A DNA stretch of 64,000 nt, from contig NZ_LR734815.1 in NCBI RefSeq assembly GCF_902506655.1, forward strand, positions 124,001-188,000, given 5' to 3'. This stretch comes from Marinoscillum sp. 108. GTDB taxonomy: Bacteria; Bacteroidota; Bacteroidia; Cytophagales; Cyclobacteriaceae. Within the stretch, counting starts at the first letter, position 1. Each line of letters opens with the position of its first letter. Below are positions 54,973-64,000 of this stretch, piece after piece. The notes beneath the pieces were generated by a model. The model saw only the letters and a list, made by a program, of their open reading frames with translations, was not told the DNA's origin and did no database searches. Made by a program: the position numbers and the translations under genes.

Positions 54973-57156
54973 TTACCACTCTACCCTGTAGGTAAGGATG
55001 GGAATTAAACCGAGTTGGTACTGAGTTTCCAGTTGGTTGGTAAACCCATCAAAATACTTATATCCCTCGTTTTGAACGCCCGATGCATTCTGCAGGTCAA
55101 GTGCTATGGATGTAGTACGATTTTCCCGGTATCGGGTCCACAACAGACGTACATCAAAACGTAAATATGGAGCTGTGCGATAATCAAATCTTGAATAACC
55201 GGACATAGAACCATCAGTGGTTGGAATATTTTCAGAATAATAAAAGCCTCCCTGATACTGGCCCCTTAGGTTTAGTCCCAGACGCCTGTTTTTGGTTCCT
55301 TTAGACACATCCCACTCCTTGCCAGCGGCCATACTCATATTATACCTGGTATTGTAGGGCTGAATCACAAACCCCTCAATTTCTGATTCGAACAAGCTAC
55401 CCCCAAGCCTGAAATAAAGGCCATCGGAAAAGCTCTTCTCTGAAGTCAACGTGCCACCGAAGGTCCACGCTGTTCGTTCGCCTAGTGCTATTACTGATGG
55501 GTAGTAATATCCAAAAAATTCACTCTGAACATTAAACCCACGCTTTTCATACACATGGGTAAGTGTACCACGATATGACTTCAATAATTCATATATCTCA
55601 CCCCAACGCTGTCCTCCATAGAAACTGACAAAATCTGAATTATATGGGTTGGTCAGTTGGCTATACTTTCCCCCAGCAAGGATGAAAGAGTTGTTGGCAT
55701 TGAGCTGCTGGGTCAATGAAATCCTGGGGTCAATACTCGAATCGTCGGCACTTTGGTTATAGTTCACTCCCGCCTTAACCTTGAGATCACTGAAAATATA
55801 CCATTCTACTTGCGCATAAGGATTAATCAGAAACTGATTCAACGAATGATCAAATATCCCTTGCAAGCTCCCTGTCCAGTGGTATTGATTCGCCAGAACA
55901 CCCAGTGTCACATTGGCACCACCCACAGATCGCTCGTAGGATGAATGCATACTCAGAATCCGCTGACTATTGTGCTGAATCAAGCTCGTATCCTGAACAT
56001 CGTTATCATCATACCCATATTGATCACGGGTATTTTCATAGCCCGAGAGCACCACTGACGTGGTAAGGTGACTGTTGTCAAAACCTGACTTCAGGCTGGC
56101 GCCTATCACTCCGGTCTTGTTGTCATAATATATGTCCCGGCGGTCTTTGATCACCTCAGATTCAGCCATTGGCTTATGGTCGAAGTTGTTGAAACTGAGT
56201 CCGCCTGTACCAAAAACTTTCAACCGCGACCGGGTACCCAGAGGTGTGGAAACATTCAGTGAGAGGTCCTGAAAGCCAATGGACTCTCCCCCAAAATCCA
56301 CTCCAAACTGAGTGAGTAGGCCCGTAAATGAATAGCGATAATTAGCCGCATAGGTCATTTTACCTCCTTCCCTGAAAGGACCCTCTGTGGCCAAATCCAG
56401 ACCAATGAGTGAAGCCTGGGCTGTATATTGACGCTGGGTGGTGTTCCCGTTTTTGAGGTTCATATCGAAGACTCCCCCAACACTGTTGCTGTACCTCGAA
56501 TCGAAGGTGCTGTACAAAAACTGCGACTGACTGAGCATCTGAGCACTGAGCATATTCACCCCTCCACCAGTGGCAGATGGTTGGTCCAAAAAAGTACCCG
56601 CATTAGACAGGTGATTGGGGTTAACAATCTCTGCACCCTCCAGCCTCCACGTGTTGTAGTTGGGAGAGATTCCACGTACTGAAATCTGATTGTTCTGATC
56701 GTTGGTAACTGCCACATCCGGTGAGCTGGTGACCAGCCTGGCCGGGTCATAATAGGTGGCTGCAAACCGATTGATCTGTTCTTCAGTGATCCCGATCTTA
56801 CCCGGCTCAGTGATAGAGATATTGGTGGTGACTATCACCTCGTCCAGACTGGAGCTATTGCGCTCCAGGTACACATCTAGACGAGTGACCACTCCGGTCT
56901 TCACCCAAACTTCCGATAGGGTCTTGCCGGTATAACCCACGTAACTAACCAGAAGCCGATAATGGCCAGGTTCCAAATCAGTCAATTCGTAGAAACCATT
57001 TTCATCAGCCGCTACTCCGGTGAGCGTACCGGATACACTGATGGTAGCCCCCGGCAGTGGAGTATTACTCATCTGATCGTAAACAGTTCCCGATACGGTC
57101 TGCGCACCCAACTCCACACCGATGATCGCCATCAGTCCCCCAATCCAATATTTCAT
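54973..57156 (-). CDS. TonB-dependent receptor
   Basis: The 727-aa product has a signal peptide (to about LGAQT), a carboxypeptidase-regulatory-like domain at about 22-108 (VSGTVYDQMSNTPLPGATI), a plug at about 110-230 (DEVIVTTNISITEPGKIG and ISVRGISPNYNTWRLEGAEI) and a beta barrel to the C-terminal aromatic YRVEW. No SusD gene follows. It follows the isomerase-like gene by 4 bp, so its ligand is probably the sugar acted on by the enzymes of this operon. Confidence 0.9.
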   Translation of the reverse strand: MKYWIGGLMAIIGVELGAQTVSGTVYDQMSNTPLPGATISVSGTLTGVAADENGFYELTDLEPGHYRLLVSYVGYTGKTLSEVWVKTGVVTRLDVYLERNSSSLDEVIVTTNISITEPGKIGITEEQINRFAATYYDPARLVTSSPDVAVTNDQNNQISVRGISPNYNTWRLEGAEIVNPNHLSNAGTFLDQPSATGGGVNMLSAQMLSQSQFLYSTFDSRYSNSVGGVFDMNLKNGNTTQRQYTAQASLIGLDLATEGPFREGGKMTYAANYRYSFTGLLTQFGVDFGGESIGFQDLSLNVSTPLGTRSRLKVFGTGGLSFNNFDHKPMAESEVIKDRRDIYYDNKTGVIGASLKSGFDNSHLTTSVVLSGYENTRDQYGYDDNDVQDTSLIQHNSQRILSMHSSYERSVGGANVTLGVLANQYHWTGSLQGIFDHSLNQFLINPYAQVEWYIFSDLKVKAGVNYNQSADDSSIDPRISLTQQLNANNSFILAGGKYSQLTNPYNSDFVSFYGGQRWGEIYELLKSYRGTLTHVYEKRGFNVQSEFFGYYYPSVIALGERTAWTFGGTLTSEKSFSDGLYFRLGGSLFESEIEGFVIQPYNTRYNMSMAAGKEWDVSKGTKNRRLGLNLRGQYQGGFYYSENIPTTDGSMSGYSRFDYRTAPYLRFDVRLLWTRYRENRTTSIALDLQNASGVQNEGYKYFDGFTNQLETQYQLGLIPILTYRVEW

Positions 57157-57160
57157 ACGT

Positions 57161-58021
57161 TTATCCTAGAATTTTTTCTGTCAGGTTTTTATAAGAAAGT
57201 TCTATGCTTTTCAGTGGGTTTTCCGACTGATCCTGCTCCACAAAAAAGTGCTTCATTCCTGAAGTCTTCTTCTCTGCAAAAATGGACTGAAAATCTATGG
57301 TACCGGTACCCACTTCAGCAAAACCACGCTCTGGCGTGTTCGCTATATCCTTGACATGCCACATGGGCACACGGCCACTGTTGTCTTTGAAAAACTGAAT
57401 AGGATCCAATCCTGCCCTGGTGATCCAATATAAATCCAGCTCAATCTTCACCATTTCAGGATCTGTTTCACTCAGTAGAATATTCATTGGAAGCTCACCA
57501 TCCAGTTCCTGAAACTCAAAGTCATGGTTGTGATAACAAACCGTAATTCCAGCTGATTTAGCTTTCTCAGCGCATTTGCTCAGAGTAGCTGCATACCCTT
57601 TGTACTGATCCAATGACACGCGTTGCTCGGGAGAAAGCCACGGAAAAACTGCATACTGCTGTCCCGCATCTACCATGAACTCCAGCGCCTGATCAAACCC
57701 TTCGGCAAAAACCTGAGAAGACATATGACCACTGGTCAATTCCATACCCAGGTCGCTCACGATGCTCCCAAATTCTTTCCCCGAAAAACCATAAATTTTA
57801 CCCGCATCGTAGCCGGCGCCCTCCAGCTTTTGATAGCCTATCCTGGCAATCTTTTCTAAGGTACCCTTAGGATCACTGCTCATTTCATTTCTCACAGTAT
57901 ACAGCTGCACCCCAATTTTAGTAGACGGTTTGACAACTGAAGCCATCAGCGATGGCATGGCGGCTATGGCCGCAGACGCTACCGCTGTGGTTTTAAGAAA
58001 GGTTCTTCTCTTGTAAGTCAT
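57161..58021 (-). CDS. Tat-exported sugar isomerase/epimerase-like TIM-barrel protein
   Basis: The 286-aa product has a twin-arginine signal (KRRTFLKTT, then a hydrophobic stretch ending at SLMAS) and an AP-endonuclease-2/xylose-isomerase-like barrel. Metal-binding strands are visible in YHNHDFEF, KIELDLYW and WHVKDIAN, with a final FFVEQDQSE. Such exported barrels occur with DUF1080 proteins and dehydrogenases in 3-keto-sugar loci, where they act as lyases or isomerases on oxidised sugars. That role is inferred here. It lies 6 bp after the dehydrogenase gene. Confidence 0.85.
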   Translation of the reverse strand: MTYKRRTFLKTTAVASAAIAAMPSLMASVVKPSTKIGVQLYTVRNEMSSDPKGTLEKIARIGYQKLEGAGYDAGKIYGFSGKEFGSIVSDLGMELTSGHMSSQVFAEGFDQALEFMVDAGQQYAVFPWLSPEQRVSLDQYKGYAATLSKCAEKAKSAGITVCYHNHDFEFQELDGELPMNILLSETDPEMVKIELDLYWITRAGLDPIQFFKDNSGRVPMWHVKDIANTPERGFAEVGTGTIDFQSIFAEKKTSGMKHFFVEQDQSENPLKSIELSYKNLTEKILG

Positions 58022-58027
58022 AGTTGG

Positions 58028-60625
58028 TTAAGGTTTTGGGTTGAATTCAATATTTCGAATATATAGGAGCTTGTTTTCCTCTCCCTCATTGGTAAATACA
58101 AAGTAGACATTTTGGAAACCAGTGACATCTTTGATCTCTATCTCCAATGTACTGGTCGGGCCATTAGAGCGGTCGGGATAAATTTCTCCCCGGCCTATCT
58201 CTACTCCGTCAGGAGCACCTGTGCGGATAGATACGGTGCCTCCCTTTTCTCTATTGGCTAGTAAAAAGGACACACTCCCAATTCCGGTCAGGTCAAGATT
58301 ATTGAAGCTCACCCACGAGCCATGGTAGATGCTTCTGATTTCTCCACCACGAGCCTGAATGTCTTTCGAATCGTCAAACAGGTCTGCAGGCATGCGCGAT
58401 GGGCGCAACCAGATATTGCGGGTCACTTCGATCGGGCGAAGTGGAGCCTTGCCCCGATCCTTGTAGGCGGCTGTAAACAGGTACCGGCCGGTAGCCTCAG
58501 AGGTCTTAAAAGTCCCTTCCAATGGGTAACTCATTTGGTTGCCCAGCGACAATATATACTCCACTATGCTGGCGGCATCCTCGGTGGTGAGGTCCGGATG
58601 CGCAGACATGGCCTGCTCTCCCCATACTCCTCCTCCACCACTGATGATCTTCCTACTCAGGTAATTAACCGCGTTGCGGTCCGTTTTATACCGATCTGCC
58701 ACGGCTGTGTATGATGGTCCAATTGACTTTTCATTGACTTTGTGACAGCCCTTACAATCGAGGGACTCGATGAGTGTGAGTCCGTTACTGACTGGCACCT
58801 GATGACCAAGGGTCTCCGCCATATCCGTAGACTGGTAATGGTTGATGTCAAACCTAATTTGATCTGTAGAAATCCCTGCTCCCTTTTCGTCTTCCAGATC
58901 ACTGATTTGAACTTCATAGGCTATGTTGCGACCTTGCCAAAAGAAAGTATTATTACCAGTGATGGCGATATCCACTGCGGGTGGCTCATTACCTACCTCT
59001 ATGGTAAATTGCTGAGTACGATAGTCTCCTTTACCATCCGACAGGGTAAGTTCGGGATAGTAAACACCTTCTTTTTCAAACACATAGGTAAATACTGAGT
59101 CATTGAATGTCTCGCCTTCTATCTCCCATTGATATTTAAGTTTATCACCATCATAATCTTTGGATCCGGACGCATCAAACCGTACCTCTAGTGGGGCAGA
59201 ACCACTATTTCTGGAAACTGACGCCTCAAGAACCGGAGGTCGATTGCTCTCTATGTACCTGATTCTGGAAAGTTTGGCATTTTCATTTCTGGTAAACCAT
59301 CCTGTACCATACTCGATCATATAGAGGTTACCATCAGGTCCAAACTCCATGTCCATGGCGTTGTTGAATTCCGTATTGGGCATAAAAGAATACCAATCAG
59401 TAGGATTGCCCTCCTCGTCTAGTTCCAGAAAATAAATGAACCCCCGCATCCAGTCATAGTAGATCACCCTACCGTCGAGATAAGCGGGAAATTTGGAGCG
59501 ACCTTCATACATATCCGAGTAGTACACCGGTCCGGCCATGGCATTACGTCCACCATTTTTTACCTGGGGGAATATATCTGTACGGGCATAAGGATAATAA
59601 ATTTTTGCCGGCTGGGCAGGAGGCAAATTTTGCAATCCTGTATTGTTAGGTGAGTTATTGAAAGGTGCCGCAGGGTCATATTTGGCCTGTGAAATGCCGG
59701 TTGAAAAATCATATTCGTTGTATGCATAGTTGTCGCCAACGAAAAGCGGCCATCCGAAAAACCCGGGTTCTTTGGCTACATTGAACTCATCATGCCCTCG
59801 CGGGCCTCTACCTTCGACATCCTCCCCGGCATCAGGCCCTACGTCGCCCCAAAAAAGCCATCCTCTCTTAGGGTCTACAGAAATACGATAGGGATTTCTA
59901 CAACCCATGACGTAAATCTCTGGTTTGGTGAGCGGATCGTCATCTACAAAAAGATTGCCCTCAGGGATGCTATAGGAACCATCCGGTTCAGGTTTAATTC
60001 GAAGAATCTTTCCACGGAGGTCATTGGTATTGGCGGAAGATTTCTGTGCGTCCCAGGCAGATCTGCCAGGGCGCTCATCAGAAGGAGAAAACCCCTTGGA
60101 ATCAAATGGATTACTATTATCTCCTGTGGATAGATAAAGTAATCCGTCACTCCCAAACTGAATAGACCCCCCGGTGTGGCAGCACTCTTCACGCTGCACA
60201 GGTACCTTCAGCATTACCACCTCATTGATCAGCCCCTTCGCTGTATAGGTAAACCTGGACAAATGCTGGACAGGCTCATCTCCTACCGGAGAATAGTACA
60301 AATACACCCAGTCATTTTGCTCAAACTCAGGATCAAGGGCGATCCCCATGAGGCCGTCTTCTTTTTCATGATGCACCGGAATAGAATCATAATCCGAGAG
60401 CTCATTGGTTCTGAGATCATACTGCTTAATTCCACCCCTCCTCTGTGTAAAGATTACTTTACCTTTAGGAAGAACCACTAGTTCGGTAGGCTCATATAGA
60501 TTGGTAGCGAAAACCTCTTTTACAAATCTGCTTTCCTCCGGCGCCTCTTCCTTTTTGGTTTCGTGGGTCGTCTGCCCACACGATAGAAATAATCCTACTA
60601 ACCCTAATAAGCCTAATCTTTTCAA
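58028..60625 (-). CDS. Multidomain glucose/sorbosone dehydrogenase-cytochrome c lipoprotein
   Basis: The 865-aa product has a lipobox (LFLSC, Cys16), a glucose/sorbosone dehydrogenase propeller at about 35-455 (HTGGSIQFGSDGLLYLSTGD and LRGKILRIKPEP), a PKD domain at about 461-545 (VRFDASGSKDYDGDKLKYQW), a class I cytochrome c at about 610-695 with CKGCH at 624-628 and likely axial Met673, and a CBM6-like carbohydrate-binding domain at about 735-860. The order suggests a protein that binds sugar, oxidises it and passes electrons through its own heme. It begins 1 bp after the DUF1080 protein gene. Confidence 0.88.
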   Translation of the reverse strand: MKRLGLLGLVGLFLSCGQTTHETKKEEAPEESRFVKEVFATNLYEPTELVVLPKGKVIFTQRRGGIKQYDLRTNELSDYDSIPVHHEKEDGLMGIALDPEFEQNDWVYLYYSPVGDEPVQHLSRFTYTAKGLINEVVMLKVPVQREECCHTGGSIQFGSDGLLYLSTGDNSNPFDSKGFSPSDERPGRSAWDAQKSSANTNDLRGKILRIKPEPDGSYSIPEGNLFVDDDPLTKPEIYVMGCRNPYRISVDPKRGWLFWGDVGPDAGEDVEGRGPRGHDEFNVAKEPGFFGWPLFVGDNYAYNEYDFSTGISQAKYDPAAPFNNSPNNTGLQNLPPAQPAKIYYPYARTDIFPQVKNGGRNAMAGPVYYSDMYEGRSKFPAYLDGRVIYYDWMRGFIYFLELDEEGNPTDWYSFMPNTEFNNAMDMEFGPDGNLYMIEYGTGWFTRNENAKLSRIRYIESNRPPVLEASVSRNSGSAPLEVRFDASGSKDYDGDKLKYQWEIEGETFNDSVFTYVFEKEGVYYPELTLSDGKGDYRTQQFTIEVGNEPPAVDIAITGNNTFFWQGRNIAYEVQISDLEDEKGAGISTDQIRFDINHYQSTDMAETLGHQVPVSNGLTLIESLDCKGCHKVNEKSIGPSYTAVADRYKTDRNAVNYLSRKIISGGGGVWGEQAMSAHPDLTTEDAASIVEYILSLGNQMSYPLEGTFKTSEATGRYLFTAAYKDRGKAPLRPIEVTRNIWLRPSRMPADLFDDSKDIQARGGEIRSIYHGSWVSFNNLDLTGIGSVSFLLANREKGGTVSIRTGAPDGVEIGRGEIYPDRSNGPTSTLEIEIKDVTGFQNVYFVFTNEGEENKLLYIRNIEFNPKP

Positions 60626-60626
60626 T

Positions 60627-63600
60627 TTACAATTCTCTAATTTTTATATTTCTGAACCACACTTTGTCCCCGTGATCCTGTAAGGAAATATGACCCTCTT
60701 TGCCTGTACCAAAGGCTTCCATTTCTGAAAACTTGCTTCCCGCCACCAGAGCATCCCACTCTGGGGTCCAGAAATCAAACTCAACCACTTTGTATCCATT
60801 GAGCCAATGCTCGACGTGTCCATTGTTGACTTTTATCCGAGTTCTATTCCACTCCCCTGTAGGGTTCACCGTCACAAATTTAGTTTTGATCATGTCATAT
60901 AAATCACCGCTACGATGTTTTTCAATCTGCCCATCTGGATGCTTGAGGTTGTCCAAAAGCTGATATTCTGGTCCGGTATGCCACACATAGTCGTACTGAT
61001 CATCCTCTACCACATTGTAGATGATTCCACTGTTGCCTCCATCAGACATTTTCCAATCAATCTGGAATTCGTAATTCTTGTACGGTTTATCGGTGATTAT
61101 GATATCTCCTCCATCTTCTGCCTGCCAGCCAGCACCTGATCCCTTTCCGCTAAAATGCAGGGTCCCATTTACAGCCTGCCACTTTTTGCCCAGTGTCTCA
61201 ACTTTATAATTGCGAAGGCCCTGGGTGGTTTTTCCATCAAACAGCAGTTTCCATCCCTGTGCCTTTTCAGCTTCAGATAACACATTGTGAGTCACTTTGT
61301 AGTCATTGGTAAACCCGGGAAGTCCCTCAGGAATATTGGTAAGTGTATACCAGGCCTCAGTAGTCCACAGCTCATGATCCAGTTCACTGACAAATGGACG
61401 TTTGATCCTAAAATACACCACATGTTTTTCCTGCAATCCCTCCAACTCGAAGAACACCTTCTTACGATCAGTCGACAAATAGAAATTCTTAGGCTTCATC
61501 TCTGTCACATCCAGCTTTGGCCCACCATATTCGGCTGTTGGTTTGAAATAAAACTGCTCAATGAGGAAGTCTTCCACACTAATATTCTGCCCCACCTTGA
61601 TGGGCTCCGTAAACTCAATTTCGAACCCATTGGATCGGGCGCTTACTTTGAGCATTTCAAATGCAGAATTCCCATTGTAAACCAATCGCTGCAAGCCATA
61701 ATTCAGCTTGCCTGTCTGCCCCCAGTTGCCGGAAACTCCAATGCCACCAGCAATAAGAGAGCCATCAGGTGCCCATGCCAGACGATTCACGCCGGCTTCT
61801 ATACCTTGAGAGAACCTGAAAACAGCGCCCTGATAAATGCCATCCACTTTCTCTACTGCCACGCGCTTGATGCCTCCGTGAGTCACCTCACAGTGGATCA
61901 TTTGCCCGGTGTAGGGTCCTTTGTCTATGGCCAATGGGGTGCTCGGTGAGTTTCCGATTTCATCCTGTGGCAGCCAGACTACCGGCTCATCCTGCACCCA
62001 GCCTTCTGTCCCCTCAGGGTCAACCGATCTGGAGCCATACCATGCACCTTCTCTTACATGATTGATCTTAGAAGCTGGCAACCAGTCGCCCTGATTGTCT
62101 GCAACGAAAATTTCACCATCTACACCTATCCCAATGCCATTGGGGGTTCTCAGTCCTGAGGCTATGAACTCTACCGCGCCCGTCTCCTTAGCTATTTTAA
62201 TGATCTTACCACGGTCTTTGGGCTGTGGCTGCGCAGATGCACCACCTGGAAGAATATCTGTAGCCAACGCACCGTAGAAGTAACCATCTTTATACACCAG
62301 GCCAAAGGAGAACTCATGAAAGTTGGCCGAAACTGTCCAGTCATCGGCGATTGTCTGATATTCATCAATCAAACCATCCTTATCATTGTCAATCAGTTTG
62401 GTCAGCTCCTGTTTTTGAAGCACATAAATCTCTCCATCTACTACTTTGATACCCAAAGGCTCTGCCAGTCCGGTAGCAATGCGCTGGACCGTAATCTCTT
62501 CAGGATTGGTTGATCTGAAATTTTTCACCAGGTAAACAGGTCCCAGAGAGTCCCATGTGCACACGAGCATTTCATCCTCCGAAAGGAAGTCTATGCCCCC
62601 TACTCTTGGTCGGAAATCATCAGGTCGTGCCTGGAAAATATCGAATGCCGGATGTACACCAGCGAGCCAGCGACCATCGCCAGGAATGGACTTCACCAAA
62701 ACCTCATCGCTGATGTATTCTTTGGTCTCCAGATAATCCGAAGGTGACACAAAAAGCATGGACTGAGGAATTACCTCAAATTTGCCGACATCCTTATTAA
62801 ACCACTGAAAGGAGACAGCTCCACCGCCACCGGCCTGAAAGTACTGTATTTCGAAAGGATGATCCCCTGCCGTAAGGTACACCTCACCATCTTTGGGTGT
62901 GGGGCCATGGAATCCGCCATGGTCAATGGCAATCTTATTATCTACAAAGAGTCGAGACCCATCATCTGACACCAATCTCAGGCTATAACTTGCCGTCTTT
63001 TCTATTCTCAAATTTCCTTTAAACAAAACAGCGATGCGCTGGGTACGCTCACCAAAATCACTCTCGTCCCGAACATGAACCTGAGGAACAATAGCACCTC
63101 CTATCGGCAAAGCCTCCTTTTTCAGTGTATTGAAATTGGGCTGATCTCCGCTGTAGAGGTAAAGGTATGCTGCTACCCCCGGTGACTCACTGGAGATATT
63201 GACCTCATCCTGAAACTTCACTGGGACGGTTTTCTCACCTAAATGCCAGGCCCCTCCGTCCGAATCTTCGTCATTGTCGTCCAGTGATAAAATGTACCGG
63301 ATCATCTCTGCGGCATCCTCCTCAGACAATCCTGCATGAGGGGTCATCATCGCTTCACCCCATACACCGCTGCCGCCTTTGATCACCTTGCCGGAAAGCA
63401 TCTTCACAGACTCCTCTCCATCGCTGTATTTTCTAGCTACGGAGATGTAAGCGGGACCTACTGTCTTTACTTGCTCGTTGTGGCACGACTTACAGTCACT
63501 TCGCTCAATCAATTGGGCACCTGCCCCTACACCCGATGCCTCTTCAGACTCTTCTGTTACCACGGGCAGCCCTTTATCAAAACCTTCGTGATAAAAAGCC

Positions 63601-64000
63601 CTCAATTCTGTGGGCTCACCCTGCGACAAGGTCAATACCCCAACCACTGAAACAACATTTCCCTCAGGGTACTCCTGATTGCTTTTGGAAATTACCTCAA
63701 AGCTACCATTGGTATTAAAATCCCGCTCGCTCACCAGAGAAGAAATGGTGGTATTAAGTACCACCTGATAGTCTCCGGCATTCGAAACTTTAAACTTTCT
63801 GGACAATCCACTTTGGGAACCACGTCTAATGGCTTCTGGTGTTTCCTCAACGGTGATTTTATTGTCATCAGTACTGAGCTCGTAGGTGAATACCACCTGA
63901 CCATCCACAAAGCGATGGCCCTTATATTGAACTTTTGGAGTCAGAATTTCATCACCTTTCTTCAACACCCACTCTACATCCTCCTTTTCGTCTGTATAAT
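60627..64000 (-). CDS. Multidomain cytochrome c / PA14 / propeller / DUF1080 protein (N-terminus off the right edge)
   Basis: The frame stays open past 63968 to the window edge, reading YTDEKEDVEWVLKKGDE, so the true start lies outside; at least 1,124 residues are visible. In order: a beta-rich domain, a class I cytochrome c with CKSCH (about residue 170 of the visible part), a PA14-like domain (about 260-410, SLRLVSDDGSRLFVDN), a beta propeller (about 440-850, PNGIGIGVDGEIFVADN) and a C-terminal DUF1080 domain (about 930-1124, GWKLLFDGKTTQGLRNYK). DUF1080 domains include 3-keto-disaccharide hydrolases. It is the first visible gene of the five-gene operon. Confidence 0.88.
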   Translation of the reverse strand, partial: YTDEKEDVEWVLKKGDEILTPKVQYKGHRFVDGQVVFTYELSTDDNKITVEETPEAIRRGSQSGLSRKFKVSNAGDYQVVLNTTISSLVSERDFNTNGSFEVISKSNQEYPEGNVVSVVGVLTLSQGEPTELRAFYHEGFDKGLPVVTEESEEASGVGAGAQLIERSDCKSCHNEQVKTVGPAYISVARKYSDGEESVKMLSGKVIKGGSGVWGEAMMTPHAGLSEEDAAEMIRYILSLDDNDEDSDGGAWHLGEKTVPVKFQDEVNISSESPGVAAYLYLYSGDQPNFNTLKKEALPIGGAIVPQVHVRDESDFGERTQRIAVLFKGNLRIEKTASYSLRLVSDDGSRLFVDNKIAIDHGGFHGPTPKDGEVYLTAGDHPFEIQYFQAGGGGAVSFQWFNKDVGKFEVIPQSMLFVSPSDYLETKEYISDEVLVKSIPGDGRWLAGVHPAFDIFQARPDDFRPRVGGIDFLSEDEMLVCTWDSLGPVYLVKNFRSTNPEEITVQRIATGLAEPLGIKVVDGEIYVLQKQELTKLIDNDKDGLIDEYQTIADDWTVSANFHEFSFGLVYKDGYFYGALATDILPGGASAQPQPKDRGKIIKIAKETGAVEFIASGLRTPNGIGIGVDGEIFVADNQGDWLPASKINHVREGAWYGSRSVDPEGTEGWVQDEPVVWLPQDEIGNSPSTPLAIDKGPYTGQMIHCEVTHGGIKRVAVEKVDGIYQGAVFRFSQGIEAGVNRLAWAPDGSLIAGGIGVSGNWGQTGKLNYGLQRLVYNGNSAFEMLKVSARSNGFEIEFTEPIKVGQNISVEDFLIEQFYFKPTAEYGGPKLDVTEMKPKNFYLSTDRKKVFFELEGLQEKHVVYFRIKRPFVSELDHELWTTEAWYTLTNIPEGLPGFTNDYKVTHNVLSEAEKAQGWKLLFDGKTTQGLRNYKVETLGKKWQAVNGTLHFSGKGSGAGWQAEDGGDIIITDKPYKNYEFQIDWKMSDGGNSGIIYNVVEDDQYDYVWHTGPEYQLLDNLKHPDGQIEKHRSGDLYDMIKTKFVTVNPTGEWNRTRIKVNNGHVEHWLNGYKVVEFDFWTPEWDALVAGSKFSEMEAFGTGKEGHISLQDHGDKVWFRNIKIREL

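Overview
The window reads as the chromosome of a Bacteroidota bacterium, most likely a free-living (perhaps marine) member of the Cytophagales. The evidence is two exported proteins with type IX secretion C-terminal sorting domains, TonB-dependent receptors with carboxypeptidase-regulatory N-termini, an ECF sigma/FecR pair, a DUF6090-type membrane protein, GntP and xylose genes controlled by a Nudix-fold regulator, and base composition that looks even along the window. The species is inferred only from these families. I see no tRNA, rRNA, CRISPR array, prophage or transposase gene.

Region 1 (1-13.7 kb, mostly minus strand) is an amino-acid region: argJ, argC and argD at 1.2-4.6 kb and proB, proA and a second argD-like aminotransferase at 10.5-13.7 kb. 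Between them is a compact three-gene operon: a carboxylate-amine ATP-grasp ligase, a 668-aa protein not matched to any family that I recognise but carrying a Cys/His/Asn arrangement like a cysteine peptidase or acyltransferase, and an alanine-racemase-fold protein with several altered active-site positions. An exported sialate-esterase-like SGNH protein is divergent from this operon across a perfect 8-bp inverted repeat. This operon is the strongest candidate for an undescribed biosynthetic system.

Region 2 (13.9-24.8 kb) has a diheme cytochrome c, an ABC-F ATPase, a 1.4-thousand-residue exported TPR-CHAT protein, a sorbosone-dehydrogenase-like lipoprotein followed in the same frame by an ABC ATPase, a gene-free structured stretch of about 0.9 kb, and a dCMP deaminase. 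Region 3 (24.8-37.7 kb, minus strand) has two paralogous exported beta-repeat proteins with T9SS tails, a PadR regulator with its MacB-like permease, an outer-membrane receptor, a two-component system and a CotH-like lipoprotein.

Region 4 (37.9-54.5 kb) has a Nudix-fold regulator, an ECF sigma/anti-sigma pair whose third gene joins STN and carboxypeptidase-regulatory domains to about 14 short surface repeats in place of a TonB receptor, the xylA-xylB operon with a divergent Nudix-fold regulator and a palindromic operator, a tandem 314-317-bp palindrome-rich repeat, a GntP transporter, an FAD oxidoreductase, and small proteins including an unlisted 56-aa gene.

Region 5 (54.6-64 kb, minus strand) is one tightly packed five-gene operon: a partial multidomain cytochrome c/PA14/propeller/DUF1080 protein that runs off the right edge, a glucose/sorbosone dehydrogenase with PKD, cytochrome c and CBM-like domains, a Tat-exported xylose-isomerase-like TIM-barrel protein, a TonB-dependent receptor and a DUF1801 protein. 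Together they suggest outer-membrane capture and periplasmic oxidation or cleavage of a sugar, possibly by a 3-keto-glycoside route.
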